Source of the DNA: Chitinophagales bacterium
GTDB lineage: Bacteria; Bacteroidota; Bacteroidia; Chitinophagales; UBA2359
Reading direction: 5' to 3'
Length of the DNA: 64,000 nucleotides
NCBI GenBank assembly: GCA_041392475.1
Contig: JAWKLZ010000001.1
Span: 1,984,001-2,048,000 of the forward strand
Below the pieces are notes generated by a model. It saw only the letters and a list, made by a program, of their open reading frames with translations, did not search any database and had not been told where the DNA came from. Positions 16,804-25,887 of the stretch are shown piece after piece. Both the position numbers and the translations under genes were made by a program. Position 1 is the stretch's first letter. Every line of letters begins with the position of its first letter.

Positions 16804-19800
16804 AACCCAATATTCGGATTGTCCACCATTTTTTTCATTGTATCGTAAAATGCTTGGTAAAAGGATTCGTCTTTAGAAGTCAACCTATATAACTCCAATT
16901 CCTGTCGCCGTTGTTGAGTCAATACATCCTTTAAAATCTTGTCAAATGCGATGTTTCTATTTTGGGCATCCTTGTTGTTTTGGTATTTTTCCTTGAAATC
17001 TGAATGCGCCATCACTTTCTTAAAAACTTGCACAAATTTGATGCGTTGGTCTTCGGGGGTAGTTTCCCAACTGTGAAACCATCTTTCGTTAAAGGCTTGA
17101 ATGATTGCATCCAATACATCAACTTCCTCTTCGCCTCCGTGTGCGCTTCTTGGATTGGGGTTTTGTGGGTCTAATTTGGATTCTTCATCGTCCAGTTCAA
17201 TGTTGTGACTTAATCGGGTACGCTCCAAACCGTAGGTGGATAAATCTACGGAGTTCAATAGGTCGTCTATCAATTCGTCCTCCTTCGTTCTGATAATTAG
17301 CTTAGGTATCAAAAACTTCAAGAACCAAAATAGCTTTTCCCAAGCCACTATTTCATAAGGCATGATGGCAGCCATTTGTCCGTAGATTTTGACAAACTGC
17401 TTGGCTTTGATTTTGAAGTCGGCTTTCGCCTCGTCCGACAATTCCAATTCGGCATTGAAGCGGTTGGCGGCTGTGTCAATGATGGAGCTCAGGAGTTGAG
17501 CATCTACCCCCTTGAAGTATTTTTCGATAAAGTTTTCTACTTCTGCCCATTCATATACGCCCACATCGTCCAAAGTGCCTTTCAGTTCGTGCAGTACATT
17601 CACATCCGTTGCACGACTCAATGAAGTTGCAGTATAGAAGGGGTCGAAAGAGGTTTTGATGTCCTCTACCGTATTGAAGAAGTCCAAAATGAACAGGTCT
17701 TCCGTTTTTTTGCCGAGCTTGTTGGCAGAACGATTGAGGCGAGAAAGGGCTTGAACGGCTAAAACGCCTTGCAGTTTTTTGTCCACATACATGGTGCATA
17801 GCTTGGGTTGGTCGAAGCCTGTCAGGTATTTGTTGGCGACCACCAATAGGCGGTAGTCGTCTGAATCGAATTTTTCTTTGGTGTCTTTTTCTGCAAAACC
17901 GTTGATGCTCCCTTCGGTGTACTTGATGCCGTCCACCGTTTTTTCGCCCGAAAATGCAATGGCGATTTTGAAAGGATTGCCTCTTTCGGTCAATATTTTG
18001 TTGAGGGCTAAGTAGTAGCGGATGGCAGATTCGATGTTTTGGGTCAAAACCATTCCCTTGGCTTTGCCTTTCAGTTTTTTGGTGCGAAACACTTTGCCGA
18101 TGAAATGCTCGGAAATGATTTCGGCTTTGGTTGCAATTGTGCTTTTGTGCTGTTCTACATAGGCACGGAGTTTCTTTTGGGCTTTTCGGGTGTCGAAAAG
18201 GGGATTTTCTTCAATGGATTTTTCGATTTCGTAGTAGCTTTTGTAGGTTGTGTAATTTGCCAACACATCCAAAATAAAGCCTTCTTCAATGGCTTGTTTC
18301 ATCGAATAGAGGTGGAAAGGCTCGAAAGTGCCATCGGTTTGTTTTGTGCCGAACTTCTCCAAAGTGGCGTTTTTGGGCGTGGCGGTGAAAGCCAAATAGG
18401 AAGCATTGCCTTTCATTTTTCGGGCTTTCATTGCCTTCAATATGATGTCTTGCCCATCTTCTACTTCCTCTTGTGCCATTCCCATCGCCTTGTTCATGTT
18501 GCCTGCTGCCGAACCGCTTTGCGAACTGTGGGCTTCGTCAATGACGACTGCAAAACGTTTGTCGCTCAAATCGGCAATGCCATCTATGATGAAGGGGAAT
18601 TTTTGGATGGTGGTGATGATGATTTTTTTGCCTTGCTCCAAGCTGCTTTGCAGGTCTCTGGAGGAATAGGCAGGGGCTACAATGTTTTTGACCTGCGAAA
18701 ACTCCTTGATGTTTTCCCGCAATTGTTTGTCCAACAATCGCCTGTCTGTCACCACAATCACCGAATCAAACAAAGGGCGGTCTATGCTTTTTGCGCCTCG
18801 AATGTTTGGCGTTTCGGGATAGGTTTCTATGAGTTGGTAGGCTGCCCAAGTGATAGAATTGGACTTGCCAGACCCTGCGGAGTGCTGTATCAAATAGGTT
18901 TGTCCAAGCCCATTTGTGGCAGCGTGTTTCAAGATTTTGCGGACGACATCTAATTGATGGTAGCGTGGAAAAAATAGGGTGCGCTTGCTCAATGCGTCTG
19001 TGGGTTTGCCATCGAAGCGCATGAAATGTTGGAGGATGTTTGCCAAACTTTCACGGGTCAATACCTCGTTCCACACATAGTCGGTTTTGTGTCCGAAGGG
19101 GTTCGGGGGATTGCCTTTGCCGTGATGGTGTCCTTTGTTGAAGGGCAGAAAAAAGGTTTTGTCGCCTGCCAATTTGGTGGTCATATAGACTTCATCGGGG
19201 TCTAAGGCAAAATGCACCAATGCTCGACCAAATTGAAGCAAGGGCTGTCGGGGGTCTCTGTCGTATTTGTATTGTTTGATGCCGTGTACTTTGGCGGTTT
19301 GTCCTGTCCAGGGGTTTTTGAGTTCGAGGGTGATAATGGCTAAACCGTTCACAAACAACACCATGTCTATTTTTTCTCTTGGATTGTCCACATTGTATTG
19401 GACTTGTCGGGTGACGCTGAATTCGTTTTTTTCAAAATTGTCTTTCACCGCTTGACTGCTGCTCGCCATCGGCAATTGGTACAAAAGCGTGAAATGTGCG
19501 TCTTCTACTTCCAATCCTTTGCGGAGCAATCGCAGCAAACCGTATTTTTTGACCATGCGGTCGTATCGCTGCAATATCTTCAATTTCCAATCGGCAGAGC
19601 GTTGGAGTTTTTCTAATTCTTCGGCTTGGGTCGTTTCCAAAAAATGCCAAAAACGGGTTTCGTCTATCGCATATTTGGCATTAAAATCTTGGCTTGCTCC
19701 CATATAATAGCCATTGCCTGAACGGTAAAAGGCAGGGGCTTCTGCAAGGGTTTGATTGGCAGCTTTCAATGCTTCAATGCTTGTGCCTGTCAAGGCTTTT

Positions 19801-19844
19801 TCTATGGCTGCTTCTAAGGCTTGTTCGTTGGTTTTGCTTTGCAT
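16800..19844 (-). CDS. hsdR: Type I restriction enzyme motor/endonuclease subunit HsdR
   Basis: The 1014-residue product has an N-terminal PD-(D/E)xK nuclease (D160 and ELK at 174-176), then superfamily 2 translocase motifs: Walker A AGSGKS (323-328), DEAH box (436-439), TATP (487-490) and motif VI QALSRLNR. A helical C-terminal domain follows. HsdR hydrolyses ATP to translocate DNA and cleaves at a distance when HsdM and HsdS are bound to unmethylated DNA. The catalytic motifs are intact. The C-terminus is cut short relative to the adjacent out-of-frame zinc finger. With hsdS broken, restriction activity is doubtful unless another HsdS exists. Confidence 0.95.
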   Translation of the reverse strand: MQSKTNEQALEAAIEKALTGTSIEALKAANQTLAEAPAFYRSGNGYYMGASQDFNAKYAIDETRFWHFLETTQAEELEKLQRSADWKLKILQRYDRMVKKYGLLRLLRKGLEVEDAHFTLLYQLPMASSSQAVKDNFEKNEFSVTRQVQYNVDNPREKIDMVLFVNGLAIITLELKNPWTGQTAKVHGIKQYKYDRDPRQPLLQFGRALVHFALDPDEVYMTTKLAGDKTFFLPFNKGHHHGKGNPPNPFGHKTDYVWNEVLTRESLANILQHFMRFDGKPTDALSKRTLFFPRYHQLDVVRKILKHAATNGLGQTYLIQHSAGSGKSNSITWAAYQLIETYPETPNIRGAKSIDRPLFDSVIVVTDRRLLDKQLRENIKEFSQVKNIVAPAYSSRDLQSSLEQGKKIIITTIQKFPFIIDGIADLSDKRFAVVIDEAHSSQSGSAAGNMNKAMGMAQEEVEDGQDIILKAMKARKMKGNASYLAFTATPKNATLEKFGTKQTDGTFEPFHLYSMKQAIEEGFILDVLANYTTYKSYYEIEKSIEENPLFDTRKAQKKLRAYVEQHKSTIATKAEIISEHFIGKVFRTKKLKGKAKGMVLTQNIESAIRYYLALNKILTERGNPFKIAIAFSGEKTVDGIKYTEGSINGFAEKDTKEKFDSDDYRLLVVANKYLTGFDQPKLCTMYVDKKLQGVLAVQALSRLNRSANKLGKKTEDLFILDFFNTVEDIKTSFDPFYTATSLSRATDVNVLHELKGTLDDVGVYEWAEVENFIEKYFKGVDAQLLSSIIDTAANRFNAELELSDEAKADFKIKAKQFVKIYGQMAAIMPYEIVAWEKLFWFLKFLIPKLIIRTKEDELIDDLLNSVDLSTYGLERTRLSHNIELDDEESKLDPQNPNPRSAHGGEEEVDVLDAIIQAFNERWFHSWETTPEDQRIKFVQVFKKVMAHSDFKEKYQNNKDAQNRNIAFDKILKDVLTQQRRQELELYRLTSKDESFYQAFYDTMKKMVDNPNIGL

Positions 19845-19860
19845 AATTGTTGGTCATTTG

Positions 19861-19948
19861 GACTGATGTAGAGACGTTTTACCAAAACGTCTATGTTTTA
19901 ATCAGTCTATGTTTGGAGTTTGGAGACGTTTTAGTAAAACGTCTCTAC
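19861..19948 (+). repeat. Two palindromic GAGACGTTTT repeats upstream of hsdR
   Basis: Two copies (19868-19893 and 19921-19948) of a palindrome with arms GAGACGTTTTA and AAAACGTCTC are spaced by about 27 bp, and GACTGAT/ATCAGTC (19861-19867/19901-19907) encloses the first. The form is that of a REP-like or MITE-like interspersed repeat. It lies between the hsdS remnant and the hsdR start. Confidence 0.6.
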
Positions 19949-21186
19949 CCTTATTTTCCCTGTCACCGCACTGTCTATCAAAGTGGCTTTGTATTCCTTC
20001 AATTTTTTGATTTGTTTTTGCTGCAAGCTTTCATATTTATATTTTTGTTTTCAGATATAGTTTGAAATCGTTACCTATAACTTCTTATTTTTGAACTTGA
20101 AGAGCAATAGAAGTTAATATTTGTACAAAAATTCATTTTCAAAGTTATTTGTTTGCAAAACTAATAAATTGTGGATTTATTGTAGCTTTTTCTTTTAATC
20201 CGTTTTTTTTACGAATCCGACTTTGCCAAAAGTGAACCAGTCTTCACCCAATAAAACATCGTTTTCAAATATTTGAATTTCGGGTGATTCTAAATATTTA
20301 TTCCAACTTTAAATAGCTATTTTTCATCAAAGTTATAATCATCACCTTGAATATTAGATGGGCTTATAGTTATAGCTCCTTCTCCTTTAGCTACCAAATC
20401 AGATGTAGTATATCCTCGAAATCCAATTCTTCCAAAAACCTTACATATTTGTTTCAACTTTGTAACCTCCCACCCCTCAGGAATCTCCCCAATCCATTCC
20501 ACACCCGAATCTTTCATTTTGGCAGTGGGGTCTAAGCCTTTGGTGACGGCATTTTGGATGATGATTTGTTGGCGTTCTTGGAGTAGGGCAATCATCTTTT
20601 CTTTTTGGGCAATTGCGGTGTCTATTTTGGAGGTTTTGGTGTCGAGGAAATGGGCGATGGCGGTTTGTTCGGAGATTGGGGGAAAAATTGAAGAAATAGC
20701 ATAAAACTTATTGGTGTATAATCTAAAAAAACCTTCTCCAACTCCGCTTGAATTCCTAGTAAACTCGGCAATGTATGAGGATGTCTTAAATAAATACATG
20801 AAATATTTTGAAGAAATGGCATTAATTGCTTGGAATACAGAGTAATCTGGGCTAACCAAACCAGCATATTTTGAAATATCAAGCATACCATTCCATGCTT
20901 GTAACTTATTCATAATTAAATCTCCTTTGTGACATATTTTGTAGCCAATCAAACTATTAGCAGGTTCCACTTTATTTGTTAGTTCTTTTCTGGGAATAAC
21001 TCCATAAAATTTACTCATGGAAAGTAACTCGCCTTTACCATCTTCTGAGCGAATTATCTTCTCTCTAAATAAATTTTTGATTCTAATAATATCCCACCCT
21101 TCAGGAATCTCTCCCAACCATTCCACCCCCGAATCTTTATACACCTCATACTTTTGAAAAGTCTGTTTTTTTGTTGCCGTTTCCAT
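19935..21186 (-). pseudogene. hsdS: Type I specificity subunit hsdS, frameshifted
   Basis: The first 289 codons (21186 to 20317) encode an HsdS first target-recognition domain and central conserved helix (LDTKTSKIDTAIAQKEKMIA), then the start of the second half (KDSGVEWIGEIPEGW). That frame stops at 20317. The continuation is visible in other frames: SWNKYLESPEIQIFENDVLL and FTFGKVGFVKK, then after an A8 tract (20203-20210) GLKEKATINPQF, and finally the C-terminal coil IKKLKEYKATLIDSAVTGKI near 19950-20010. The pieces sum to about 415 codons, the usual HsdS length. At least three lesions separate them. The A8 tract could allow slippage at one junction, but not at all of them. Confidence 0.8.
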
Positions 21187-23534
21187 TATACCAAATTTAA
21201 AATGTCCATAATCAATCCTTCACTCTCTTGCTCCAATTCCAAAATTTCACGGCTCACCACCTCTAAGGAGCGCAGGGGCTGATGTTGGTAGAAATATTTG
21301 TTGAAGCTGATTTCGTAGCCGATTTTGGTTTTGTCCAAATCAATCCATGCCTCTGCTACGTGCGGTTTGACTTCTCTCAAAAAATAGTCGTGTATATTTT
21401 CCTTCAATGGAATGTTTTCATTGTCTCGGAGGCTGCTTTCGCTTTCATAGAGGATGTATTCGTCCTTTTTGCCGCTTGGATAATAGCCATAATCGGGCAA
21501 TTGTTCGGCTGTTGCGTTGAGGTGTTGCAGCAGTTCGGAGAGCTTGTCGCCTGTGAGTTTTTGTTTCTTTTTAATGACCTTTTCGGCTGTTTCATCGTAC
21601 CAAGTGACGGCATTGAAGATGGCATTTTTTTCGGAAGCAGACACTTTTATTTTTTGGGTTTTCAGTGCTTTGTCCACCAAGTCGGCAAACACATTGAAGT
21701 CGCTGTATTCGGCTGTGCCAATGGATTGCAGTAGTAGGGTAGCGATGTCGAGCAGGTTTTTTTGTTTTTTCCAAGTCGCTGTGGCAGTGAGGGTTTTGCG
21801 TTTTTTGGCATTGAGTTCGATGTCGTTTTGCTCACACCATTGGAGGAGTTCCTTTTCAATGGTTTTGAGTTCGGTATAGACTTTTTCGCCGTAGCTAGTG
21901 TAGGCGTGCATCATCGGTTCACGCAGGTATTTGTCGTAGCGGAGTTCGGCTATGCGTTCTTGGGTGAATTGGGCTTTGAGGCGTTGGGGGCGGTCAATGC
22001 TCACCTTGAAGTAACCAAAGTCGGCATTGTCAAACACCTTTGCTGCCAAACCGTCTTCGCCTTGCCGTTCCACATTTTCAAAAGCGGTGTAGGCGTTGAG
22101 GATTTCACGGATATGGTCGGGCGTAAATTCACAGTTTTTGTTGCCGAGATTTTTCCGCAATTTGGCATAGCGTTGAGAGGCATCTATCAGCAGCACTTTG
22201 CCCTTGCGCTTGGGCGTTTTGTTGTTGCTCACTATCCAAATATAGGTCGTAATGCCAGTGTTGTAGAACAAGTTGTTGGGCATTTGGATGATGCAGTCGA
22301 GCAGGTCATTTTCAATCAAATACCGCCTGATATTGCTTTCGCCACCTCCCGCATCGCCTGTGAATAGGCTCGAACCGTTGTGAACCGATGCAATGCGAGA
22401 ACCATAAGGGCTTTGGCTCAAAGGCTTCATTTTGCTGACCATTTCCATCAAAAACAGCAACTGACCATCGGAAGAACGGGGCGTGGCATCTTCTTCTTGG
22501 GCATTGCCCCAATAATCATTGAGGGTGACGATAAAGCGTGGGTCTATGATGTCTTTGCCATCCTTGATGTACTTCAATTCACTGCTCCAAGACTTGCCAT
22601 AAGGCGGATTGGAGAGCATAAAATCGAAGGTCGAACCCGAAAATTCATCAGTAGAAAGCGTAGAACCCACACGGATGTTTTCGGGGCTGTTGCCTTTTAT
22701 CATCATGTCGGATTTGCAGATGGCGTAAGTTTCATCGTTGATTTCCTTGCCGTACAAATAGACATCTCCTGTGGCTTGAATCGTGCCTTCTTCGTCCTTC
22801 ACAAAGTTTTGGGATTCGGTGAGCATCCCTCCCGAACCGCAAGCGGGGTCATAAATGGTCATGACAGGCGGCAAATTGTCCTTGACAGGCTCAAAAACGA
22901 TGTGTGTCATAAGGTCAATGACTTCTCTTGGGGTGAAATGTTCCCCTGCTTCCTCGTTGTTTTCTTCGTTGAATTTGCGTATCAGTTCTTCAAAGACATA
23001 GCCCATGCCCAAATTGGAAAGCGGTGGGAGTTTTCTGCCTTCGGGGTCTTCTTTTTCAAAGGGGGTAAGGTTGATGTGGGTAGAGGTGAATTTCTCCAAT
23101 ACGTCCAACAATACATCCTTGTTCGCCATGTGTTTGACTTGGCTTTGGAGCTTGAATTTGTCTATGATTTCCTTGACATTGGGGCTGAATCCTTTGAGGT
23201 ATTCGTCAAAATTGGCTTGCAGAATTTGTTGGCTGTTGCTTGCGGTATCTTTGAGCCTTTGGAGCGTCCATTCGCTGATATTGTAGAATACATATCCGCT
23301 TGCATCCTTCAATCCTCTTTCATCCCATTCGGTAAATTCCATTTCATTTTTCTGAAACGCCAATTCTTCCATCACCTTATCTTTGGTAGGTTCGAGCAGG
23401 GCATCTAATCGCCTCAAAACGACCATCGGCAGTATGACATCACGGTATTTTCCTCTGACATAGACATCTCGTAGGCAGTCGTCTGCTATTGACCAAATGA
23501 AAGAAACGAGTTTGTTGTGGACGGATTGGTTCAT
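21186..23534 (-). CDS. hsdM: Type I DNA methyltransferase subunit HsdM
   Basis: The 782-residue product has an HsdM N-terminal helical domain (about 5-150) and a gamma-class N6-adenine methyltransferase domain with AdoMet motif DPACGSGGML (229-238) and catalytic motif NPPYG (309-313). It is longer than the common ~500-550 residues: residues about 520-782 form an extra helical extension, as seen in long HsdM variants. The stop abuts the hsdS start. It modifies adenines at the site chosen by HsdS. It is the first gene of the hsdM-hsdS-hsdR unit and has the four-half-site motif 80 bp upstream. Confidence 0.95.
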   Translation of the reverse strand: MNQSVHNKLVSFIWSIADDCLRDVYVRGKYRDVILPMVVLRRLDALLEPTKDKVMEELAFQKNEMEFTEWDERGLKDASGYVFYNISEWTLQRLKDTASNSQQILQANFDEYLKGFSPNVKEIIDKFKLQSQVKHMANKDVLLDVLEKFTSTHINLTPFEKEDPEGRKLPPLSNLGMGYVFEELIRKFNEENNEEAGEHFTPREVIDLMTHIVFEPVKDNLPPVMTIYDPACGSGGMLTESQNFVKDEEGTIQATGDVYLYGKEINDETYAICKSDMMIKGNSPENIRVGSTLSTDEFSGSTFDFMLSNPPYGKSWSSELKYIKDGKDIIDPRFIVTLNDYWGNAQEEDATPRSSDGQLLFLMEMVSKMKPLSQSPYGSRIASVHNGSSLFTGDAGGGESNIRRYLIENDLLDCIIQMPNNLFYNTGITTYIWIVSNNKTPKRKGKVLLIDASQRYAKLRKNLGNKNCEFTPDHIREILNAYTAFENVERQGEDGLAAKVFDNADFGYFKVSIDRPQRLKAQFTQERIAELRYDKYLREPMMHAYTSYGEKVYTELKTIEKELLQWCEQNDIELNAKKRKTLTATATWKKQKNLLDIATLLLQSIGTAEYSDFNVFADLVDKALKTQKIKVSASEKNAIFNAVTWYDETAEKVIKKKQKLTGDKLSELLQHLNATAEQLPDYGYYPSGKKDEYILYESESSLRDNENIPLKENIHDYFLREVKPHVAEAWIDLDKTKIGYEISFNKYFYQHQPLRSLEVVSREILELEQESEGLIMDILNLV

Positions 23535-23612
23535 GTTTTCTTATTCTTTTGTGGTTGAAGGTGCTTTGTTTGTGGCAAAAATAACAAAAGAATAGATATA
23601 TTGTACTATCTG

Positions 23613-23663
23613 TGTAAACATTGGTTTACAGAATGTTTACAAGGTGGATTTGGACTGTTTACA
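23613..23663 (-). promoter_or_regulatory. Four-half-site operator-like motif upstream of hsdM
   Basis: One TGTAAAC (23613) and three GTTTACA (23624, 23635, 23657) half-sites are spaced by 11, 11 and 22 bp, so all face the same side of the helix. The first two form an inverted repeat. The same array with identical spacing lies upstream of the first FGE gene at 30953-31003, within about 110 bp of shared sequence. A candidate -7 box on the minus strand (TATTTTTG, 23576-23583) lies between the motif and the hsdM start. Confidence 0.6.
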
Positions 23664-23728
23664 TCTGTATGTTACGACTCCAAAAAGAGAAAAAATGGGT
23701 TTTGTTTGGAGCAGTAAATTTTACCTAA

Positions 23729-23881
23729 TATTGGTTTCCGCATTGACACCGCTTATATTACTCAAACCCACCCCTTACCCCTCCTCCCAAGAGGGGAATA
23801 CTTGTACCAAGTGGGAAATTCCCCTCTTGGGAGGGGCAGGGGTGGGTTGCGATTTATTCCTTTTTAATGCGAAGACCTATA
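23729..23881 (-). repeat. MITE family 1, copy 1 (inverted)
   Basis: This ~150-bp palindromic element has terminal inverted repeats of the form TATWGGTYTYC and a central block of CCCCTCC/GGAGGGG arms that can fold into a long hairpin. Three other copies are at 31142, 54116 and 56266, mostly near-identical. It has no coding capacity. It lies between the hsdM upstream region and the last FGE gene. Confidence 0.75.
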
Positions 23882-24046
23882 AAAAACAGCGTTTACAACC
23901 CATCCACGAAATTGTAAACGCTGCATCACCAAATTTTTGAAGGAAAAAAACAGCACTGCTTACACTCATTTTATTCAAATAAAGAAGCCTTTATTCAAAT
24001 AAAGAAGCCCATCAAAAACACAAATACCCATTTTCAAAAAATTTCG

Positions 24047-24108
24047 ACCGCCTTCGGCGGTAAAGAAAAAAAAGAAAAAGGGTAAAAGTGTAAAAGGGCA
24101 AAGGGTAA
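24047..24108 (-). promoter_or_regulatory. DGR-type 3' hairpin and conserved tail after FGE gene 1
   Basis: On the coding strand a pyrimidine-rich tail follows the stop codon, then the hairpin ACCGCC-GAA-GGCGGT (24047-24061), 48 nt after the stop. The same tail and hairpin follow the other two FGE genes. A GC-rich stem-loop just downstream of the variable region is the known cis element for DGR retrohoming. It may also act as a terminator for this last gene. Confidence 0.6.
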
Positions 24109-24915
24109 TTAGTACCAGGATAAACGACATCCGTAGTAGTAGTTACGATCGCTGAGGTAGTTCCTGAAGCGGATAGCCACACGGCAGAAGTCGTCAAAGT
24201 AGTCCCAAGACCCGCCACGAACCAAGCGCCTTCTTTCACCTTCCTTTTCTACGGCTTTGTCTCCGTTTTTTAGCCCTTCTGAATAGCCGTGCCAATGGTC
24301 GGTACACCACTCCCTCACATTTCCACTCATGTCGTATAAGTCCAAGCTATTCGGCATTTTTAAGCCCACAGGCTGCGTTGATTGATGACTGTTGGTATCG
24401 TACCATCCGACTTCTTTGAGGTGGTTGCTGCCAGCATATTTGTAGGAATGGGTGTGGCGGTTTTTGCCCCCTCTTGCGGCATATTCCCATTGGGCTTCGG
24501 TGGGTAGCCGAAACTGCTTTTCGTATTTTTCGTTCAATGCTCGAATGTGGGGAATTTGGTTCAGTCGTTCCAAAAATCCGCCTTCTCCACAAATATCATC
24601 CCAACTGACCTGCTCTACGGGGCGGTTTTTGCTTTTGAAAGCGGAAGGTTCGGCAAGTTCTGTACCTTTCATGACCTCATACCATAGGGCTTGTGTGACG
24701 GGATATTGAGCCAAATAAAAATCGGATAAGTGCACAGGGTGAACTTGACGTACATTCCCCCTATCACGGACATCCCCATATTCGTCACCCATATTGAAGG
24801 GGGTATCGCCTGTGCCTTCAATGAATAGCATTTGGGTGTGGGGTAGGTGTTTGAAAATTTCAAAGGGATAATTTTGTTTTAGAGACATATAGGTTCTGTT
24901 CAGTTTGCTATTCAT
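24109..24915 (-). CDS. FGE-sulfatase (SUMF1-type, C-type-lectin-fold) DGR target protein 1
   Basis: The 268-residue product has the formylglycine-generating-enzyme fold from about residue 35 (YLAQYPVTQALW, PVEQVSWDDIC, FRLPTEAQWEYAARGG, YDMSGNVREWC). An alternative start is Met10 (24888). The C-terminal 32 residues are a DGR-type variable region (24133-24204), ending in the constant GCRLSWY. Comparison with the two paralogues shows substitutions almost only at codon positions 1 and 2. It is the last gene of the cell-death cluster, after the gasdermin gene. The likely role is a diversifiable binding protein rather than a sulfatase activator; binding partner unknown. Confidence 0.88.
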   Translation of the reverse strand: MNSKLNRTYMSLKQNYPFEIFKHLPHTQMLFIEGTGDTPFNMGDEYGDVRDRGNVRQVHPVHLSDFYLAQYPVTQALWYEVMKGTELAEPSAFKSKNRPVEQVSWDDICGEGGFLERLNQIPHIRALNEKYEKQFRLPTEAQWEYAARGGKNRHTHSYKYAGSNHLKEVGWYDTNSHQSTQPVGLKMPNSLDLYDMSGNVREWCTDHWHGYSEGLKNGDKAVEKEGERRRLVRGGSWDYFDDFCRVAIRFRNYLSDRNYYYGCRLSWY

Positions 24916-24935
24916 CGAAGATTTTATTGGTAGGA

Positions 24936-25010
24936 GACTTTTGTAGTTTATTCCTAAAGATATGGAATGTTTGAAAATCAGTATGCTCTCAAAACGAAAC
25001 TACAAAAGTC
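24936..25010 (+). repeat. 75-bp inverted-repeat element between gasdermin and FGE gene 1
   Basis: GACTTTTGTAGTTT (24936-24949) is exactly complementary to AAACTACAAAAGTC (24997-25010). The ends resemble those of the repeat family at 53853 and 58988, but the core differs. It may be a small related MITE, or a structured intergenic element between two genes of the cluster. Confidence 0.55.
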
Positions 25011-25086
25011 TTTGACTGCTCCACTAAAATATCCATGAGTCAGGATTTTTTAGAATTGGAGGCCATCAAAGTCTTGGAGAATAGGG

Positions 25087-25887
25087 TTAAAATTCTACCA
25101 ATTCGTCACCTGCTTCCAAATCTTTCACAGGAAAATCGTCCATACCTCTTATGACTGGCCCTGTTTGATTGTTGATGGTGAAATGGGCATCTTCGGATTT
25201 CCAAAATTCAAACCACTTTTTTTGGTTGTAGAGGATTTGAACAGCTTTGTAGGCAAACACTAAGGGGATTCCTTCGGGACTTTGAAGGGTATAGCCGAAC
25301 TGTTTGTCTCTTTTGAAATGTACATTCGCTTTTGCCAACTCCGAAAATGCTCCTTCGAGTTGGACTTGCTGACCATTGTTATCCTCCAAATGTATGGTCA
25401 TGGAATTGGATTTCAAAACTGCCGTCAATACATAGAGTTCACTGTTCTTTAGCTTCTTCATGTAAGTCCGAAACTCATTTTCCAAAGGAATCGCTCCACT
25501 TAGGTAGTTGTCCAAATCCAAATGCTCTACTTTGTCCTCCAAGACATTGTTGAACTGATAGACCAATTGAAGGTTTTTATTGGCTGCTGCATGAAACAGT
25601 ATTTTCGTATCGCTCAGTTTTAGTTTTTGGAAAATTCCCTCCAAAAAGTTGATGCCTGCACTTGCTTCCATCTTGAACATTTCTTGTCCACTGATGCTTG
25701 CAGCTTCTTCATTTACTCTCGGACGGGGTGCTTCGTCTGGCTCAAACAACAATACCAAAGAAGAATCCAAAGATTCGTAGTGATGGTCTGCTTTGATGTG
25801 CAAGTCCAAGGGTTTGATTTGGGCTTTGGGATAGGCTACTAAGCCATAACCTTTGGATTTTAGTAGGTTCTGGATGGTGTTGTTCAT
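25087..25887 (-). CDS. Bacterial gasdermin (bGSDM) pore-forming protein
   Basis: The 266-residue product matches bacterial gasdermins in length and layout: an N-terminal beta strand start (LLKSKGYGLVAYPKAQIKPL), a strand ending in EEAASISGQE, amphipathic strand/helix alternation, and a short acidic C-terminal tail of about 25 residues after TGPVIRGMDDF, which would be the autoinhibitory segment. In known systems a neighbouring caspase-like or CHAT protease removes that tail, and the N-terminal part forms large membrane pores that kill the cell. The gene overlaps the CHAT protease stop by 4 bp (ATGA), the expected pairing. Oddity: the protein contains no cysteine, whereas characterised bGSDMs carry a palmitoylated N-terminal Cys. 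The family call rests on motif memory and context. Confidence 0.78.
   Translation of the reverse strand: MNNTIQNLLKSKGYGLVAYPKAQIKPLDLHIKADHHYESLDSSLVLLFEPDEAPRPRVNEEAASISGQEMFKMEASAGINFLEGIFQKLKLSDTKILFHAAANKNLQLVYQFNNVLEDKVEHLDLDNYLSGAIPLENEFRTYMKKLKNSELYVLTAVLKSNSMTIHLEDNNGQQVQLEGAFSELAKANVHFKRDKQFGYTLQSPEGIPLVFAYKAVQILYNQKKWFEFWKSEDAHFTINNQTGPVIRGMDDFPVKDLEAGDELVEF

Noticed and set aside
18039..18953. Long plus-strand open frame opposite hsdR
   Set aside because: It is antisense to intact HsdR motifs, has no recognisable domain, and shows Phe/Cys-rich shadow composition.
22380..23408. Long plus-strand open frame opposite hsdM
   Set aside because: It is the antisense shadow of hsdM; composition is biased to Phe/His/Val as expected from reverse-complemented codons.
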